DNA of 16,079 nt. Source: Sulfurimonas sp. Lineage in GTDB: Bacteria > Campylobacterota > Campylobacteria > Campylobacterales > Sulfurimonadaceae. Below, piece after piece: positions 6,836 to 14,856 of this stretch. The notes under the pieces were generated by a model. The model saw only the letters and a program-made list of their open reading frames with translations, searched no databases and had not been told where the DNA came from. Each line of letters opens with the position of its first letter. Positions within the stretch are counted from its first letter, which is position 1. A program made the translations under genes and the position numbers. The stretch lies in contig JALWON010000306.1 of assembly GCA_027083475.1 (NCBI GenBank), forward strand, positions 1 through 16,079, read 5' to 3'.

Positions 6836-8154
6836 CGCTCTTGGTAGAGTTTGCTTAATTGGATGTTTGAATGTTTCCATAAGTAGAGTGCTGATGAGAA
6901 AATAATCACATTTAAACCAAACCAAATAGACTCTATTGGTAGATGAAAAAGAGAGAAGAAGCTAAAGAGTAAAACAGGTGCTATGACTTGTCTGTAAAGA
7001 CTGAGAGGAAAAATTATTTTTGGTTTGGCAATACCCTGCAGCATAGCAATAGAGATAAAAATAATAACAAAAGCAAAAAAAGCAAAACCACAAATACGAA
7101 GATAGGTTGTACTCAGATGCATGATAGTTGTATCGTTTGTTAAAAGAGAAGAGAGAAAATTTCCAAAGAGAAAAAAAGAGATAACACCAATGGCACTAAA
7201 TATAAACCCATAACGCAGTGCAAAATGAATAGTTGGACGGATACGGTAGTAGAGTTTGGCTCCATTGTTGCGCGAGATCAGTGTCAGGGTCGCCACACTT
7301 AAGCCCGCAACAGGCATAAGAAAAACTTGCTCAATTCTCACAGCAACCCCATAAGCAGCAACTGCTTCGCTCCCGTAGGGGACGATATAATAGGTGATAA
7401 TATACATCCCAAAACCAATAAGAAACATATTCATACTTGGGGGAAACCCTTGGTGTAAAAGGTTTTGAATGACTGAAAAATCAAGACGAAATTGTTTGTA
7501 GCCCTTCCATAACGCTGTCTTTTTGAATTTATAAAAGAGGTAGAGCATGGAGATACACTCAGAGATAACAGTTGCAATGGCAATGCCAATGACACCAAAC
7601 CCAAAGAGTTTGACAAAGATATAGTTGAGAAGAACATTTAAAAAAGAGGTAGCAATAAGGATGTTACGAAAAGAGATGGTATCACCCATAGCACTGAGCA
7701 GTGCATTGAAAAAGAAGGAGCCTATGAAAAAAAGTGTTGCATAGAGAATGGTGTTGATGTAATGGAGTGTTTGTGTACCATAGAGTGGATTTCCAAGAAT
7801 CTCCAGCAGGTAGGGCATACTCCAAAGACCAAACAGCGACAAGCCTAGCGATAATACAAGTGCAAACGCAAGGCTATTGAGTGCGATATGGCGTGCTTGG
7901 GGCATGTTTTCACTCCCAACAGCATTGCCAACTAAAGAGGTGAGGGCTTCACTCATCCCGATGGAAACAGCTAAAATCATAAAAAAGATGGAACTTGAGA
8001 GGGAGAGTGCTGCGAGTGCTTGTGTGGAAATCTCTCCTGCAAAATAGGTGTCGGTGATATTAAACATAGTATGAAAAAAGTAGCCAATAATAGCAGGCAG
8101 AGAGAGTCTGATAAGATGCTTTTGAATGGAACCTGTATTGAGATTAGTTTGCAT
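6814..8154 (-). CDS. MATE-family efflux protein
   Basis: This is a 446-residue polytopic inner-membrane exporter of usual MATE length (about 12 helices in two six-helix halves). The MATE N-terminal signature is clear: a short cytoplasmic start, LIRLSLPAIIGYFFHTMFNI, then TDTYFAGEISTQALAALSLS, and later GMSEALTSLVGNAVGSENM. The second half repeats the fold (for example GFPPSMNMFLIGFGMYIITYY). Family members expel cationic drugs, dyes or metabolites using Na+ or H+; the substrate cannot be predicted. It is the last gene of a four-gene minus-strand operon, starting 14 bases after the c-di-GMP gene with a weak AAGAAG ribosome site. Its stop lies inside the coding end of polA (22-bp convergent overlap), so no terminator fits between them. 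Confidence 0.93.
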   Translation of the reverse strand: MQTNLNTGSIQKHLIRLSLPAIIGYFFHTMFNITDTYFAGEISTQALAALSLSSSIFFMILAVSIGMSEALTSLVGNAVGSENMPQARHIALNSLAFALVLSLGLSLFGLWSMPYLLEILGNPLYGTQTLHYINTILYATLFFIGSFFFNALLSAMGDTISFRNILIATSFLNVLLNYIFVKLFGFGVIGIAIATVISECISMLYLFYKFKKTALWKGYKQFRLDFSVIQNLLHQGFPPSMNMFLIGFGMYIITYYIVPYGSEAVAAYGVAVRIEQVFLMPVAGLSVATLTLISRNNGAKLYYRIRPTIHFALRYGFIFSAIGVISFFLFGNFLSSLLTNDTTIMHLSTTYLRICGFAFFAFVIIFISIAMLQGIAKPKIIFPLSLYRQVIAPVLLFSFFSLFHLPIESIWFGLNVIIFSSALYLWKHSNIQLSKLYQERHFNAPQ

Positions 8155-8168
8155 CTGTTACTTCTTTT

Positions 8169-9908
8169 TTAAATAATCTTAGGCATTAAAGCAGGCTCGG
8201 AGTATAAATAGCCTTGCGAGTACTCTATGCCGAGGGCTTCTATGATGTCTTGTACTTTTTGATTGTGCACAAACTCTGCAATACAAGAGATACCGGCATT
8301 ATGGGCGAAAAAAGCGATAGCTTTGGTGATTTCATAACTCTGTTTATTGGTATCTATATCTTTGATGTATCGTGCATCAATTTTTAAGAAGTCTATCTCT
8401 AAGTCTAGAACTCTTTCAAAATTTGAGTACTCTGTACCAAAATCATCTATGGCTATCTTGTAGCCAGCTTCTTTGAGTTCTTTGAGTTGTTTGAGGTTAT
8501 GATGTTTAGAACTTGAACTCACACCCTCTAAGATTTCTAAAATGACACGGGAGGGAGAGATTTTATACTCAAGCGATTTTTTTGCAATATACTCAAAAAG
8601 GTAGCGGTGACTGAGATCATCTTCTGTAATGTTGAGAGAAAAAGTTGTGTTGTTGTGTTGCATGATTTGAAAACTTTTATCAATCATCACTTTTGTAATT
8701 TCAGGAAGTAAGCCAGAGAGTTTTGCTGCTTCTAAAAATTCATGAGGGACAATAATTTCCGTGCCAATTCTGATTCGGGCTAAGCATTCAAACTTATTGA
8801 TTTTTTGTGTTTCATTATCTCGGATGCCTTGAAAAAATGGGATAATAGCATCTTCACCCAATGCCTTATGGAGGGTATTGTTTGCTTCTATAAAGACTTG
8901 CCTCTGTATCTGGTCAATACTCTCTTTATCCTGCTTATAGACATAGAGCCTGTTCTTCCCATTCTCTTTGGCTTGTTTGAGTGCAAGAGCACTGTTGCGA
9001 AGATTATAGAGACTTCCATAACTCGCACCATAGGAAAAAGAGATATTGAGTGTAATATCATCAATCTGAATTGCTTGGGAGTAAAAGCACTCTTTGATTT
9101 GATTGACCATATACTCAATATTGATTTGACCTTGAAAGAGCATAGCAAATTCATCGGCATCAATACGACAAGTTGCCTGTGTTTTAAAATTGTATTTTAA
9201 AATATTGGCAATCTCTTTGAGAAGTTTATCACCTACATGAAAACCATAAGCGGTGTTAATATAGCTAAAGTTGTTGATATTGAGTAAGATAAGTGTTTTG
9301 GGCTCATTTGATTTTAAGAGTTTTTCAAGATAGAGTTTGTTGTAAAGATTTGTCATCTCATCTGTATAGATTTTTTCTTGATTTTTAAGTACCATTTTGA
9401 CAATAAGCGCACCCACTTCAAGTAATTTTTTATGAAACGCAGAGGGAGAGCGGTGTTCAAAAGAGGAGAGTGCAAATGTTCCTATTGCTTCGCCGTCATC
9501 TTCTAAAAAGGGCATGGACCAGCAGGAACAGAGATTATAATCATAAGCAACAAGACGTAAATCTTCCCATCGGCTATCGGTAAAGGTGTTACTCACATAT
9601 TGGGCTTCATTTTTAAAAACTGCATTACCACAAGAACCACCTCCAACACCAGGTTTGAGGTTTGCAAGGGCATCATGACCCTCTTTTGGAACTGAGGGTG
9701 CGACTAAAACATTCATGAGACCTGTCGTCTTATCTAATTTCATAATAGAAGCTACAGAGTTTGGCAGTAATTTTTCTGCTAAAAAGCAGACATCTTCTAA
9801 AACAGTGATATAGTACTCATGTGCAGCAATTTTACTGAGTATTTTTTGTTGAAAATCTAAAATATCATTATATTGTTCTGGGGTTATGGGAACTTCATTG
9901 TTTGGCAT
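8169..9908 (-). CDS. GAF-GGDEF-EAL c-di-GMP signalling protein (probable phosphodiesterase)
   Basis: This 579-residue soluble protein has no membrane segment. A GAF sensor (about 25-175) carries GGGSCGNAV, NLCSCWSMPF and GTFALSS, the cysteine-bearing pattern common in bacterial signalling GAF domains. The GGDEF domain (about 180-330) is degenerate: the signature is D-A-D-E-F (250-254) and the usual metal-binding Asp is N210, so cyclase activity is unlikely. The EAL domain (about 345-575) keeps its catalytic set: E374 (ECLAR), N426, E458 (ILEIL), D488-D489 (DDFG), K509 (LKIDA), E545 (AEF) and Q565 (QGYLYSEP). It should therefore hydrolyse c-di-GMP under control of the GAF and possibly a GTP-binding GGDEF. 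It starts immediately after the molybdoenzyme stop (0-bp gap) with AAGGAG 9 bases upstream, so it is co-translated in the operon. Confidence 0.93.
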   Translation of the reverse strand: MPNNEVPITPEQYNDILDFQQKILSKIAAHEYYITVLEDVCFLAEKLLPNSVASIMKLDKTTGLMNVLVAPSVPKEGHDALANLKPGVGGGSCGNAVFKNEAQYVSNTFTDSRWEDLRLVAYDYNLCSCWSMPFLEDDGEAIGTFALSSFEHRSPSAFHKKLLEVGALIVKMVLKNQEKIYTDEMTNLYNKLYLEKLLKSNEPKTLILLNINNFSYINTAYGFHVGDKLLKEIANILKYNFKTQATCRIDADEFAMLFQGQINIEYMVNQIKECFYSQAIQIDDITLNISFSYGASYGSLYNLRNSALALKQAKENGKNRLYVYKQDKESIDQIQRQVFIEANNTLHKALGEDAIIPFFQGIRDNETQKINKFECLARIRIGTEIIVPHEFLEAAKLSGLLPEITKVMIDKSFQIMQHNNTTFSLNITEDDLSHRYLFEYIAKKSLEYKISPSRVILEILEGVSSSSKHHNLKQLKELKEAGYKIAIDDFGTEYSNFERVLDLEIDFLKIDARYIKDIDTNKQSYEITKAIAFFAHNAGISCIAEFVHNQKVQDIIEALGIEYSQGYLYSEPALMPKII

Positions 9909-11642
9909 TTAGCTGTGCTCCTTGAGTGTGATACGATTTTCTTGGTAGATAGCACACAGACCTTCTAAGGAGTGCTTAGAAGATGTGAGTACATTGACTC
10001 CTGGTGTACCACTGTAAATAAGTACACAATCTTCTCGTAAGTCATTATTGACTCTTACTTTGAGTGTAATTATACCATTTACAGAAGAAATATCGACGAG
10101 GCTATCTTCTTTAAAGCCCAAAGCACTATGAAGATAGACATATGCTTCGCGTTGAAACTGGGAGTTGAGGCTTGTTTTGCTTTTGGGTGTAATGAGATGC
10201 AGTGTTTCATCGCTAAGATTTACTTTTTCAAACTCTTCTAAAAAAATAAACTCTCCATCATCTGTATCAAAACCATTTTTATACGGGAGTGCCTCTCGTG
10301 ATATTTCATACATATTCTCTTTCGTTTTTTTTGCAAAACTTTGAAAATGTGCTAAATATGCTGCTTCTGATTGTAATGGAATGTCAAAAGTTTGGCAAAG
10401 CAGGGCACTTAAGTCATACTCGCTAATTCCAATCTTTGTCTCTTTTTGTTTGGGCATGATATGGAGTGCATTATGTGAATAGGAAGTGCGAATATCATTT
10501 TTATAGAGAAAATTTTTGGCTGGAATGACTAAATGTGCTGCTTTACTTGTTTCATTTTCATGCAGTCCAAAGTAAATAATGTTTTTTACCCCAGAGAGTG
10601 ATTGTTGGACTCTTTGTGTATCTGGCATTTGTGCAAGAGGATTTGCCCCTTGAATAAAAACAGTCTCAAAGGCACTAAAATCTGTGTTTACTTTGGAGAT
10701 TTTTTTTGATTGTGTATAAAAAGGGGAACTGATTCCCTCTTTGGAATTTCCAAGGTAAGCGATCCCGCATCCCTCTTTTGCAAAAAGACCCAGGGCAACA
10801 CCAAAAGCATCAATGGCTCGCATCACATCAGCACCATCTTGATACTTTTGTATCCCTACACCACAGACTATAGCTACTTTTTTATTTTCTACTAATGCTA
10901 AAAGTTCTCCAATTTCCCCTAAAGTTACATCTATCTCAGCGAGTGTTGCTTTAATGCGTATGCCTTGTGTGAGTTCATAATACTCCTCAAATTCACTGGC
11001 AAATTCTTCTAAAAATGCTTCATCACATATATCATTGATATGTGCAAATCGGGTGAGCAGCATAGCAAGGTATAAATCAGCATGCGGTTTGATTTGTATA
11101 TGTAAATCAGCAGATTTGGCAATTTGTGTTTTCACAGGGTCGATGACGATGATTTTTTTATTTTTCAGTGAAGGGAGGAGGTGTGAAGAGGAAGTATGTG
11201 GGTTTCTGCCCCAAAAAATGACAACTTCAGACTTGTATATCTCATCCATACTCATGTTTTTGTTACTGCCTCGACCATTGATAATGCCTGCTTCTCCTGC
11301 TCCATCGCAGAGCGTTCCCTCTGTTAAAGTGGCACCAAAAGAGGCAAAAAAATGATCACTAACACCTTGCATGAGGGCAAAGTTTCCTGAGCCTCTATAG
11401 TGTAAGGTTGCAGAAGGCTCTGTTGTTTTGAGTATCTCTATAAGTTTTGCTAAAGCCTCTTCTTGTGTTATCTCTTTGCCCATATAAGATGGCGTTTGCA
11501 GAAAGTTTTCTTTTTCATAATGGTTGAGATGTGCACACAAAAAACCTTGTGTTCTATGGTCTTTACTTGGTTTTATTTTACCATCGACATAGTCAATTTG
11601 ACATGCATCATAACAATCAAGTGGGCAGGCTGTTTTACTCAT
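9909..11642 (-). CDS. Molybdopterin oxidoreductase with N-terminal 4Fe-4S site (soluble, small form)
   Basis: This 577-residue member of the molybdopterin-guanine-dinucleotide (DMSO reductase/formate dehydrogenase) superfamily is shorter than the usual 650-900 residues. The N-terminus holds C6-x3-C10-x3-C14 (CPLDCYDAC) and C36, a 4Fe-4S site. The central part has typical cofactor-binding segments (VIFWGRNPHTSSSH, IIVIDPVKT, IQGANPLAQMPD). From about residue 481 comes the dinucleotide-binding C-terminal domain (LHLITPKSKTSLNSQF). C112 in GTLCDGAGEAG is a candidate molybdenum-region cysteine. There is no twin-arginine signal, so the enzyme is cytoplasmic, unlike most respiratory relatives. No electron-transfer or membrane subunit is encoded nearby; its electron partner and substrate are unknown. 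It overlaps the upstream adaptor gene by 8 bp and abuts the c-di-GMP gene. Confidence 0.88.
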   Translation of the reverse strand: MSKTACPLDCYDACQIDYVDGKIKPSKDHRTQGFLCAHLNHYEKENFLQTPSYMGKEITQEEALAKLIEILKTTEPSATLHYRGSGNFALMQGVSDHFFASFGATLTEGTLCDGAGEAGIINGRGSNKNMSMDEIYKSEVVIFWGRNPHTSSSHLLPSLKNKKIIVIDPVKTQIAKSADLHIQIKPHADLYLAMLLTRFAHINDICDEAFLEEFASEFEEYYELTQGIRIKATLAEIDVTLGEIGELLALVENKKVAIVCGVGIQKYQDGADVMRAIDAFGVALGLFAKEGCGIAYLGNSKEGISSPFYTQSKKISKVNTDFSAFETVFIQGANPLAQMPDTQRVQQSLSGVKNIIYFGLHENETSKAAHLVIPAKNFLYKNDIRTSYSHNALHIMPKQKETKIGISEYDLSALLCQTFDIPLQSEAAYLAHFQSFAKKTKENMYEISREALPYKNGFDTDDGEFIFLEEFEKVNLSDETLHLITPKSKTSLNSQFQREAYVYLHSALGFKEDSLVDISSVNGIITLKVRVNNDLREDCVLIYSGTPGVNVLTSSKHSLEGLCAIYQENRITLKEHS

Positions 11643-12432
11643 CTTTTAACTCGATTTGTGCAAGTTGTGAAAAAGTTTTTGGTGCTTTGATGATAATCTG
11701 TGCTTTGTATTTTGAGATATTCGTACTGTCTGCAATAGTTTGGAGCCGATTGATAGTATAGGGTGTTTTTTTCTTGTTGATATAAATTACTTTTTTACGT
11801 GCACCTTCTACATCTTCAGCATCTAAGTAAATTGTGAGCAATGCTTTGGAAGTATCTGCAATTTTTGCAACAAGTACAGAGGGAGTGACAACTTGTCCTT
11901 GCTTGACATAGAGTGCATAGAGTGTAAAACCGCTGTTAGTGAATTTTTTATCATGGATACTTTTTTCTAATTGTGCTTGACGCAGTTGCAAATCGGCAAG
12001 TTGAATTTGCAGGGAATGAATCTCTTTTTGTGTTGCAAGATAACTGTTCTTACTTGTAATGAGATCATAAAACTCTCTGTCTTTTTCTATACGAGATTTA
12101 ATTTTTAAATCTTTTATCTCTTGGTAGTTTGTCTCTTTTTTTACTAAGAGTGCCTGCATATTTTTGAGAATTTTTTGATTGGTTTTGAGTGTATTTCTAT
12201 AGATTTGTATCTTTTCTTTGATTGTGTGTAACTCTTTGACATCAAGTGTAGAATCGATAGTGATATAGGGGGTTGCATCGAGTTTTTTACCAAGCATATT
12301 TTCATTTGTGCTGGTAACTAGACCACTTACATTGGAAGAGATATCTCTTATTTGATAGGGGGAAACTTTAGAGTAGTAAACTTTTGAAAACAGTGTTGAA
12401 GCGAGGAGTGCAACGAAGATAAAAAATTTCAA
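11635..12432 (-). CDS. Periplasmic adaptor-like (HlyD/MFP-type) protein, short form
   Basis: The product is 265 residues and starts at TTG, with AAGGA 10 bases upstream; no other in-frame start exists before residue 46. A signal peptide (about 1-16, FFIFVALLASTLFS) points to export. Next comes a half beta-sandwich (DISSNVSGLVTSTNENMLGK), a long charged alpha-hairpin with heptad-like spacing (about 65-160), the other sandwich half (LYALYVKQGQVVTPSVLVAKIAD) and a short beta region. This is the layout of membrane-fusion proteins of RND/ABC/MFS pumps. It lacks much of the usual C-terminal barrel and membrane-proximal domain (families are generally over 330 residues), and no RND/ABC pump or TolC gene is adjacent. 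It is the first gene of the four-gene operon. It may serve a pump encoded elsewhere, or the MATE protein, though MATE exporters are not known to need one. Confidence 0.72.
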   Translation of the reverse strand: MKFFIFVALLASTLFSKVYYSKVSPYQIRDISSNVSGLVTSTNENMLGKKLDATPYITIDSTLDVKELHTIKEKIQIYRNTLKTNQKILKNMQALLVKKETNYQEIKDLKIKSRIEKDREFYDLITSKNSYLATQKEIHSLQIQLADLQLRQAQLEKSIHDKKFTNSGFTLYALYVKQGQVVTPSVLVAKIADTSKALLTIYLDAEDVEGARKKVIYINKKKTPYTINRLQTIADSTNISKYKAQIIIKAPKTFSQLAQIELKDE

Positions 12433-12462
12433 TTTTTCAATATCCTTATGTAATATAATCCT

Positions 12463-12471
12463 ATTTTATCA
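12463..12471 (-). promoter_or_regulatory. Probable extended -10 promoter of the adaptor-molybdoenzyme-EAL-MATE operon
   Basis: On the minus strand the site reads TGA-TAAAAT, an extended -10, 31 bases upstream of the TTG start. The predicted leader is about 24 bases and contains AAGGA (12443-12447). It lies in the divergent spacer shared with cheV, and no other promoter-like site is evident inside the tightly packed operon. Confidence 0.45.
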
Positions 12472-12512
12472 CTAAATTATTAATATTTATGCATTATTCA
12501 TGCTATTTTAGA

Positions 12513-12518
12513 TATTAT
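12513..12518 (+). promoter_or_regulatory. cheV: Probable -10 box for cheV
   Basis: TATTAT lies 30 bases before the ATG at 12548, giving a leader of about 23 bases with the ribosome site AAAGGG (12536-12541). The divergent spacer is about 115 bp of A/T-rich sequence and includes a small GCAT-n5-ATGC inverted repeat at 12491-12503. Confidence 0.35.
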
Positions 12519-12547
12519 TAAAGCATATTTAATATAAAGGGTATTTG

Positions 12548-13486
12548 ATGTCTTTACTAGATAATGTTGATGCTTCGACAAATTTGGCGAAAAATAATGA
12601 GTTACAGCTCTTAGTTTTTCGGGTAAGTATGAGTGAAGAGTCCGCTTATTATGCTATCAATGTTTTTAAAACTCGTGAAGTTGTAGAAGCAAAAAATCAT
12701 TTTCTTACACAGATTCCATCCTCTGATGCTTTATTAGAAGGCACTATTATGCTGAGAAATTTACAGATTCCTATCTTAAATCTTCCTGCATGGTTGGGTA
12801 TTTCTCTGACACAAGAAGAGCTGAAACAATCAAATATACTTATTTGTGATTTTAATGGTGTCATCATCGGTTTACGTATTATGTCCGCATTTCGTGTTAT
12901 AAAGAAAAACTGGAATGAAATGCATGCTCCTGATGGGTATAGACTCAAAGATGATGGACTTGTGATGAATGATACACGGCTTGAAGATGGAAGCCTTTGT
13001 CTTATTCTTGATTATGAAAAATTTCTCTCAGATGTAATTCCTCAAGCGATGGTAGATGTAGCAGAAGATAGTGCAAATCTCATCGATATTGTGATTCCTC
13101 AAAAGTTAAAAGAGGGAACAGTTCTTATAGCAGAAGATTCAAAAACCGCACAAAGAGCATTAACACAGATATTTCACAATGCAAATATTACTATGCATAT
13201 GTTCAATAATGGAAAGTTACTGATTGATTATGTGACTTCATTGGGTGAGAATGCTGCAAATATTACGGCAATTGTCACAGATATAGAGATGCCTGAAATG
13301 TCAGGTTTTACAGTACTACAAAACCTAAAAGCAAATCCTCACACAAGAGATATTCCTGTCATTGTAAATAGTTCTATGACGGGAAACAATAATAAACGTG
13401 AAGCAGAAGTTTTAGGAGCAGATGGGTTTATAGATAAAACGAAAAGTCATAATATCATTCCCTTGATTGTTTCTGTTTTGAAGTGA
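12548..13486 (+). CDS. cheV: Chemotaxis coupling/adaptation protein CheV
   Basis: The product is 312 residues from ATG 12548; the frame also opens at TTG 12545, but AAAGGG at 12536-12541 is better spaced to the ATG. An N-terminal CheW-like domain (about 15-165) couples chemoreceptors to the CheA kinase. It is followed by a receiver domain (about 188-312) with the acidic pair in LIAEDS (E196-D197), phospho-acceptor D245 in IVTDIEMPEMSG, the Ser/Thr site in VNSSMTG and the conserved Lys in FIDKTK. This domain order defines CheV, which is thought to act as a phosphorylation-tuned scaffold or phosphate sink in Campylobacterota. It stands alone here, divergent from the c-di-GMP-containing operon, with no other che genes in the window. 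The stop codon lies inside the first arm of a hairpin. Confidence 0.95.
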   Translation: MSLLDNVDASTNLAKNNELQLLVFRVSMSEESAYYAINVFKTREVVEAKNHFLTQIPSSDALLEGTIMLRNLQIPILNLPAWLGISLTQEELKQSNILICDFNGVIIGLRIMSAFRVIKKNWNEMHAPDGYRLKDDGLVMNDTRLEDGSLCLILDYEKFLSDVIPQAMVDVAEDSANLIDIVIPQKLKEGTVLIAEDSKTAQRALTQIFHNANITMHMFNNGKLLIDYVTSLGENAANITAIVTDIEMPEMSGFTVLQNLKANPHTRDIPVIVNSSMTGNNNKREAEVLGADGFIDKTKSHNIIPLIVSVLK

Positions 13487-13506
13487 TAACACCATTGTGT
13501 TATCAC
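13483..13506. terminator. Perfect hairpin between convergent cheV and oadB
   Basis: GTGATAACAC (13483-13492) and GTGTTATCAC (13497-13506) form a perfect 10-bp stem with a CATT loop. The stem includes the cheV TGA stop (13484-13486) and lies 17 bases beyond the oadB stop. Its position between tail-to-tail genes suggests a bidirectional terminator or a 3'-end stabilising structure. Neither side has a strong U-run, so intrinsic termination may be weak. Confidence 0.55.
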
Positions 13507-13523
13507 TCATAAGAGTATTTTGA

Positions 13524-14852
13524 CTACTGAAAGAGAGAGATTAATACACCCGCTGCAACAGCCGAACCAATAACACCTGCAACATTTGGACCCATTGCAT
13601 GCATTAAAAGCATATTTGTACGGTCATATTCCATACCAACTTTGTTTGAGACACGGGCTGCCATAGGAACAGCAGATACACCAGCAGAACCAATCAATGG
13701 ATTGATTTTGTGACCAGGGAAAAGGTTCATGAGTTTAGCCATAAGTACACCTGCTGCTGTACCAACACCAAATGCAATAATACCAAGAGCCATAATAAAG
13801 AGAGTCTCAGGCACTAAGAACTGATCTGCTGCAAGTTTTGAACCAACACCGAGCCCTAAGAAAATAGTGACAATGTTAATAAGAGCATTTTGTAAAGTGT
13901 CATTTAAACGCTCAACAACTCCTGACTCTTTTAAAAAGTTACCAAACATAAACGCACCAATCAGTGGTGTTGATTCTGGTAAAACTAAAATAGCCAAAGA
14001 GAGAACAACAATAGGAAATACAAGTTTTTCCAAACGAGAGACATGACGTAGTGTTGTCATCTTGATTTTACGTTCTGCTTCTGTTGTTAAGGCTTTCATA
14101 ATTGGAGGTTGAATGATTGGTACCATTGCCATGTAACTATAGGATGCAACAGCAATCGCTCCAAGAAGCTCAGGTGCAAGTTTTGTTGCGATAAAGATAG
14201 ATGTCGGGCCATCCGCTCCACCAATGATAGAAATAGCAGAAGCTTGTTTGAGTGTAAAGTCTACAAGTCCCATTTGTGCTAAAACCATTGCTCCAACAAG
14301 TGTTCCAAAAATACCAAATTGTGCAGCACCACCTAAAAGAGCTGTTTTAGGATTGGAAAGCAGTGGACCAAAGTCTGTCATTGCCCCAACACCCATAAAG
14401 ATGATAATAGGGAAAAGTTCGTTTGAGAGTCCCGCTTGATAGATAACACCAAGAAAACCATGCGGCCCTGCAATGTCTGCGATTGGGATGTTGGCTAAAA
14501 AACCACCAAAGGCAATCGGTAAAAGAAGCAGGGGTTCAAACCCTTTTGCAATGGCTAACCAAAAGAGTAAAAAAGTGATAAGAATCATAATAATACGACC
14601 CAAACCCTTACTAAAATCACTCATTGGTTTGCCTGTTGCACTGAGTTCATCAGGACGAGGATGGATAAGAGCAACAACACCAGTAGATTTTAAAAAACCT
14701 GTAATCATTTGAGAAAATGATTTTGATTTGTATGTCTCTTCTTGGTGTGTTGATACCGTTTGCGCAGAAGTTGTTGCATGCTCATTTGCCATTACATTTG
14801 TAAATGTAAAAAGCATAAAGAGTGCAAGAAATTTAAGTACAATATTTTTCAT
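13524..14852 (-). CDS. oadB: Oxaloacetate decarboxylase-type Na+ pump, beta subunit
   Basis: This 442-residue polytopic membrane protein decarboxylates the carboxybiotin made by the alpha subunit and couples this to Na+ export. The diagnostic motifs FMGVGAMTDFGPLLSNP, IIGGADGPTSIFIA and INPLIGSAGVSAVPMAARV are intact. Residues shown to matter in the Klebsiella enzyme (D203, Y229, N373, G377, S382, R389, recalled from the literature) correspond to D214, Y240, N384, G388, S393 and R400 here, all at a constant offset of 11. Unusually, residues 1-22 look like a Sec signal peptide ending V-M-A. They are followed by a polar stretch before the family's normal start region near residue 48, and an extra polar loop (about 63-83) precedes the next helix. 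AGGA 7 bases upstream supports the long start. The gene begins 4 bases after oadA. Confidence 0.95.
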   Translation of the reverse strand: MKNIVLKFLALFMLFTFTNVMANEHATTSAQTVSTHQEETYKSKSFSQMITGFLKSTGVVALIHPRPDELSATGKPMSDFSKGLGRIIMILITFLLFWLAIAKGFEPLLLLPIAFGGFLANIPIADIAGPHGFLGVIYQAGLSNELFPIIIFMGVGAMTDFGPLLSNPKTALLGGAAQFGIFGTLVGAMVLAQMGLVDFTLKQASAISIIGGADGPTSIFIATKLAPELLGAIAVASYSYMAMVPIIQPPIMKALTTEAERKIKMTTLRHVSRLEKLVFPIVVLSLAILVLPESTPLIGAFMFGNFLKESGVVERLNDTLQNALINIVTIFLGLGVGSKLAADQFLVPETLFIMALGIIAFGVGTAAGVLMAKLMNLFPGHKINPLIGSAGVSAVPMAARVSNKVGMEYDRTNMLLMHAMGPNVAGVIGSAVAAGVLISLFQ

Positions 14853-14856
14853 TCAA

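Noticed and set aside
8805..9200. 131-codon plus-strand open frame
   Set aside because: It is wholly antisense to the GGDEF-EAL gene, has no ribosome site and encodes nothing recognisable; it is a shadow of that gene's codon use.
9909..11642. Selenocysteine in the molybdoenzyme
   Set aside because: There is no in-frame TGA; the candidate active-site position is an ordinary cysteine codon.
14473..14712. 79-codon plus-strand open frame, with other small plus-strand frames over oadB
   Set aside because: They are antisense to the well-conserved oadB coding sequence and have no start signals.
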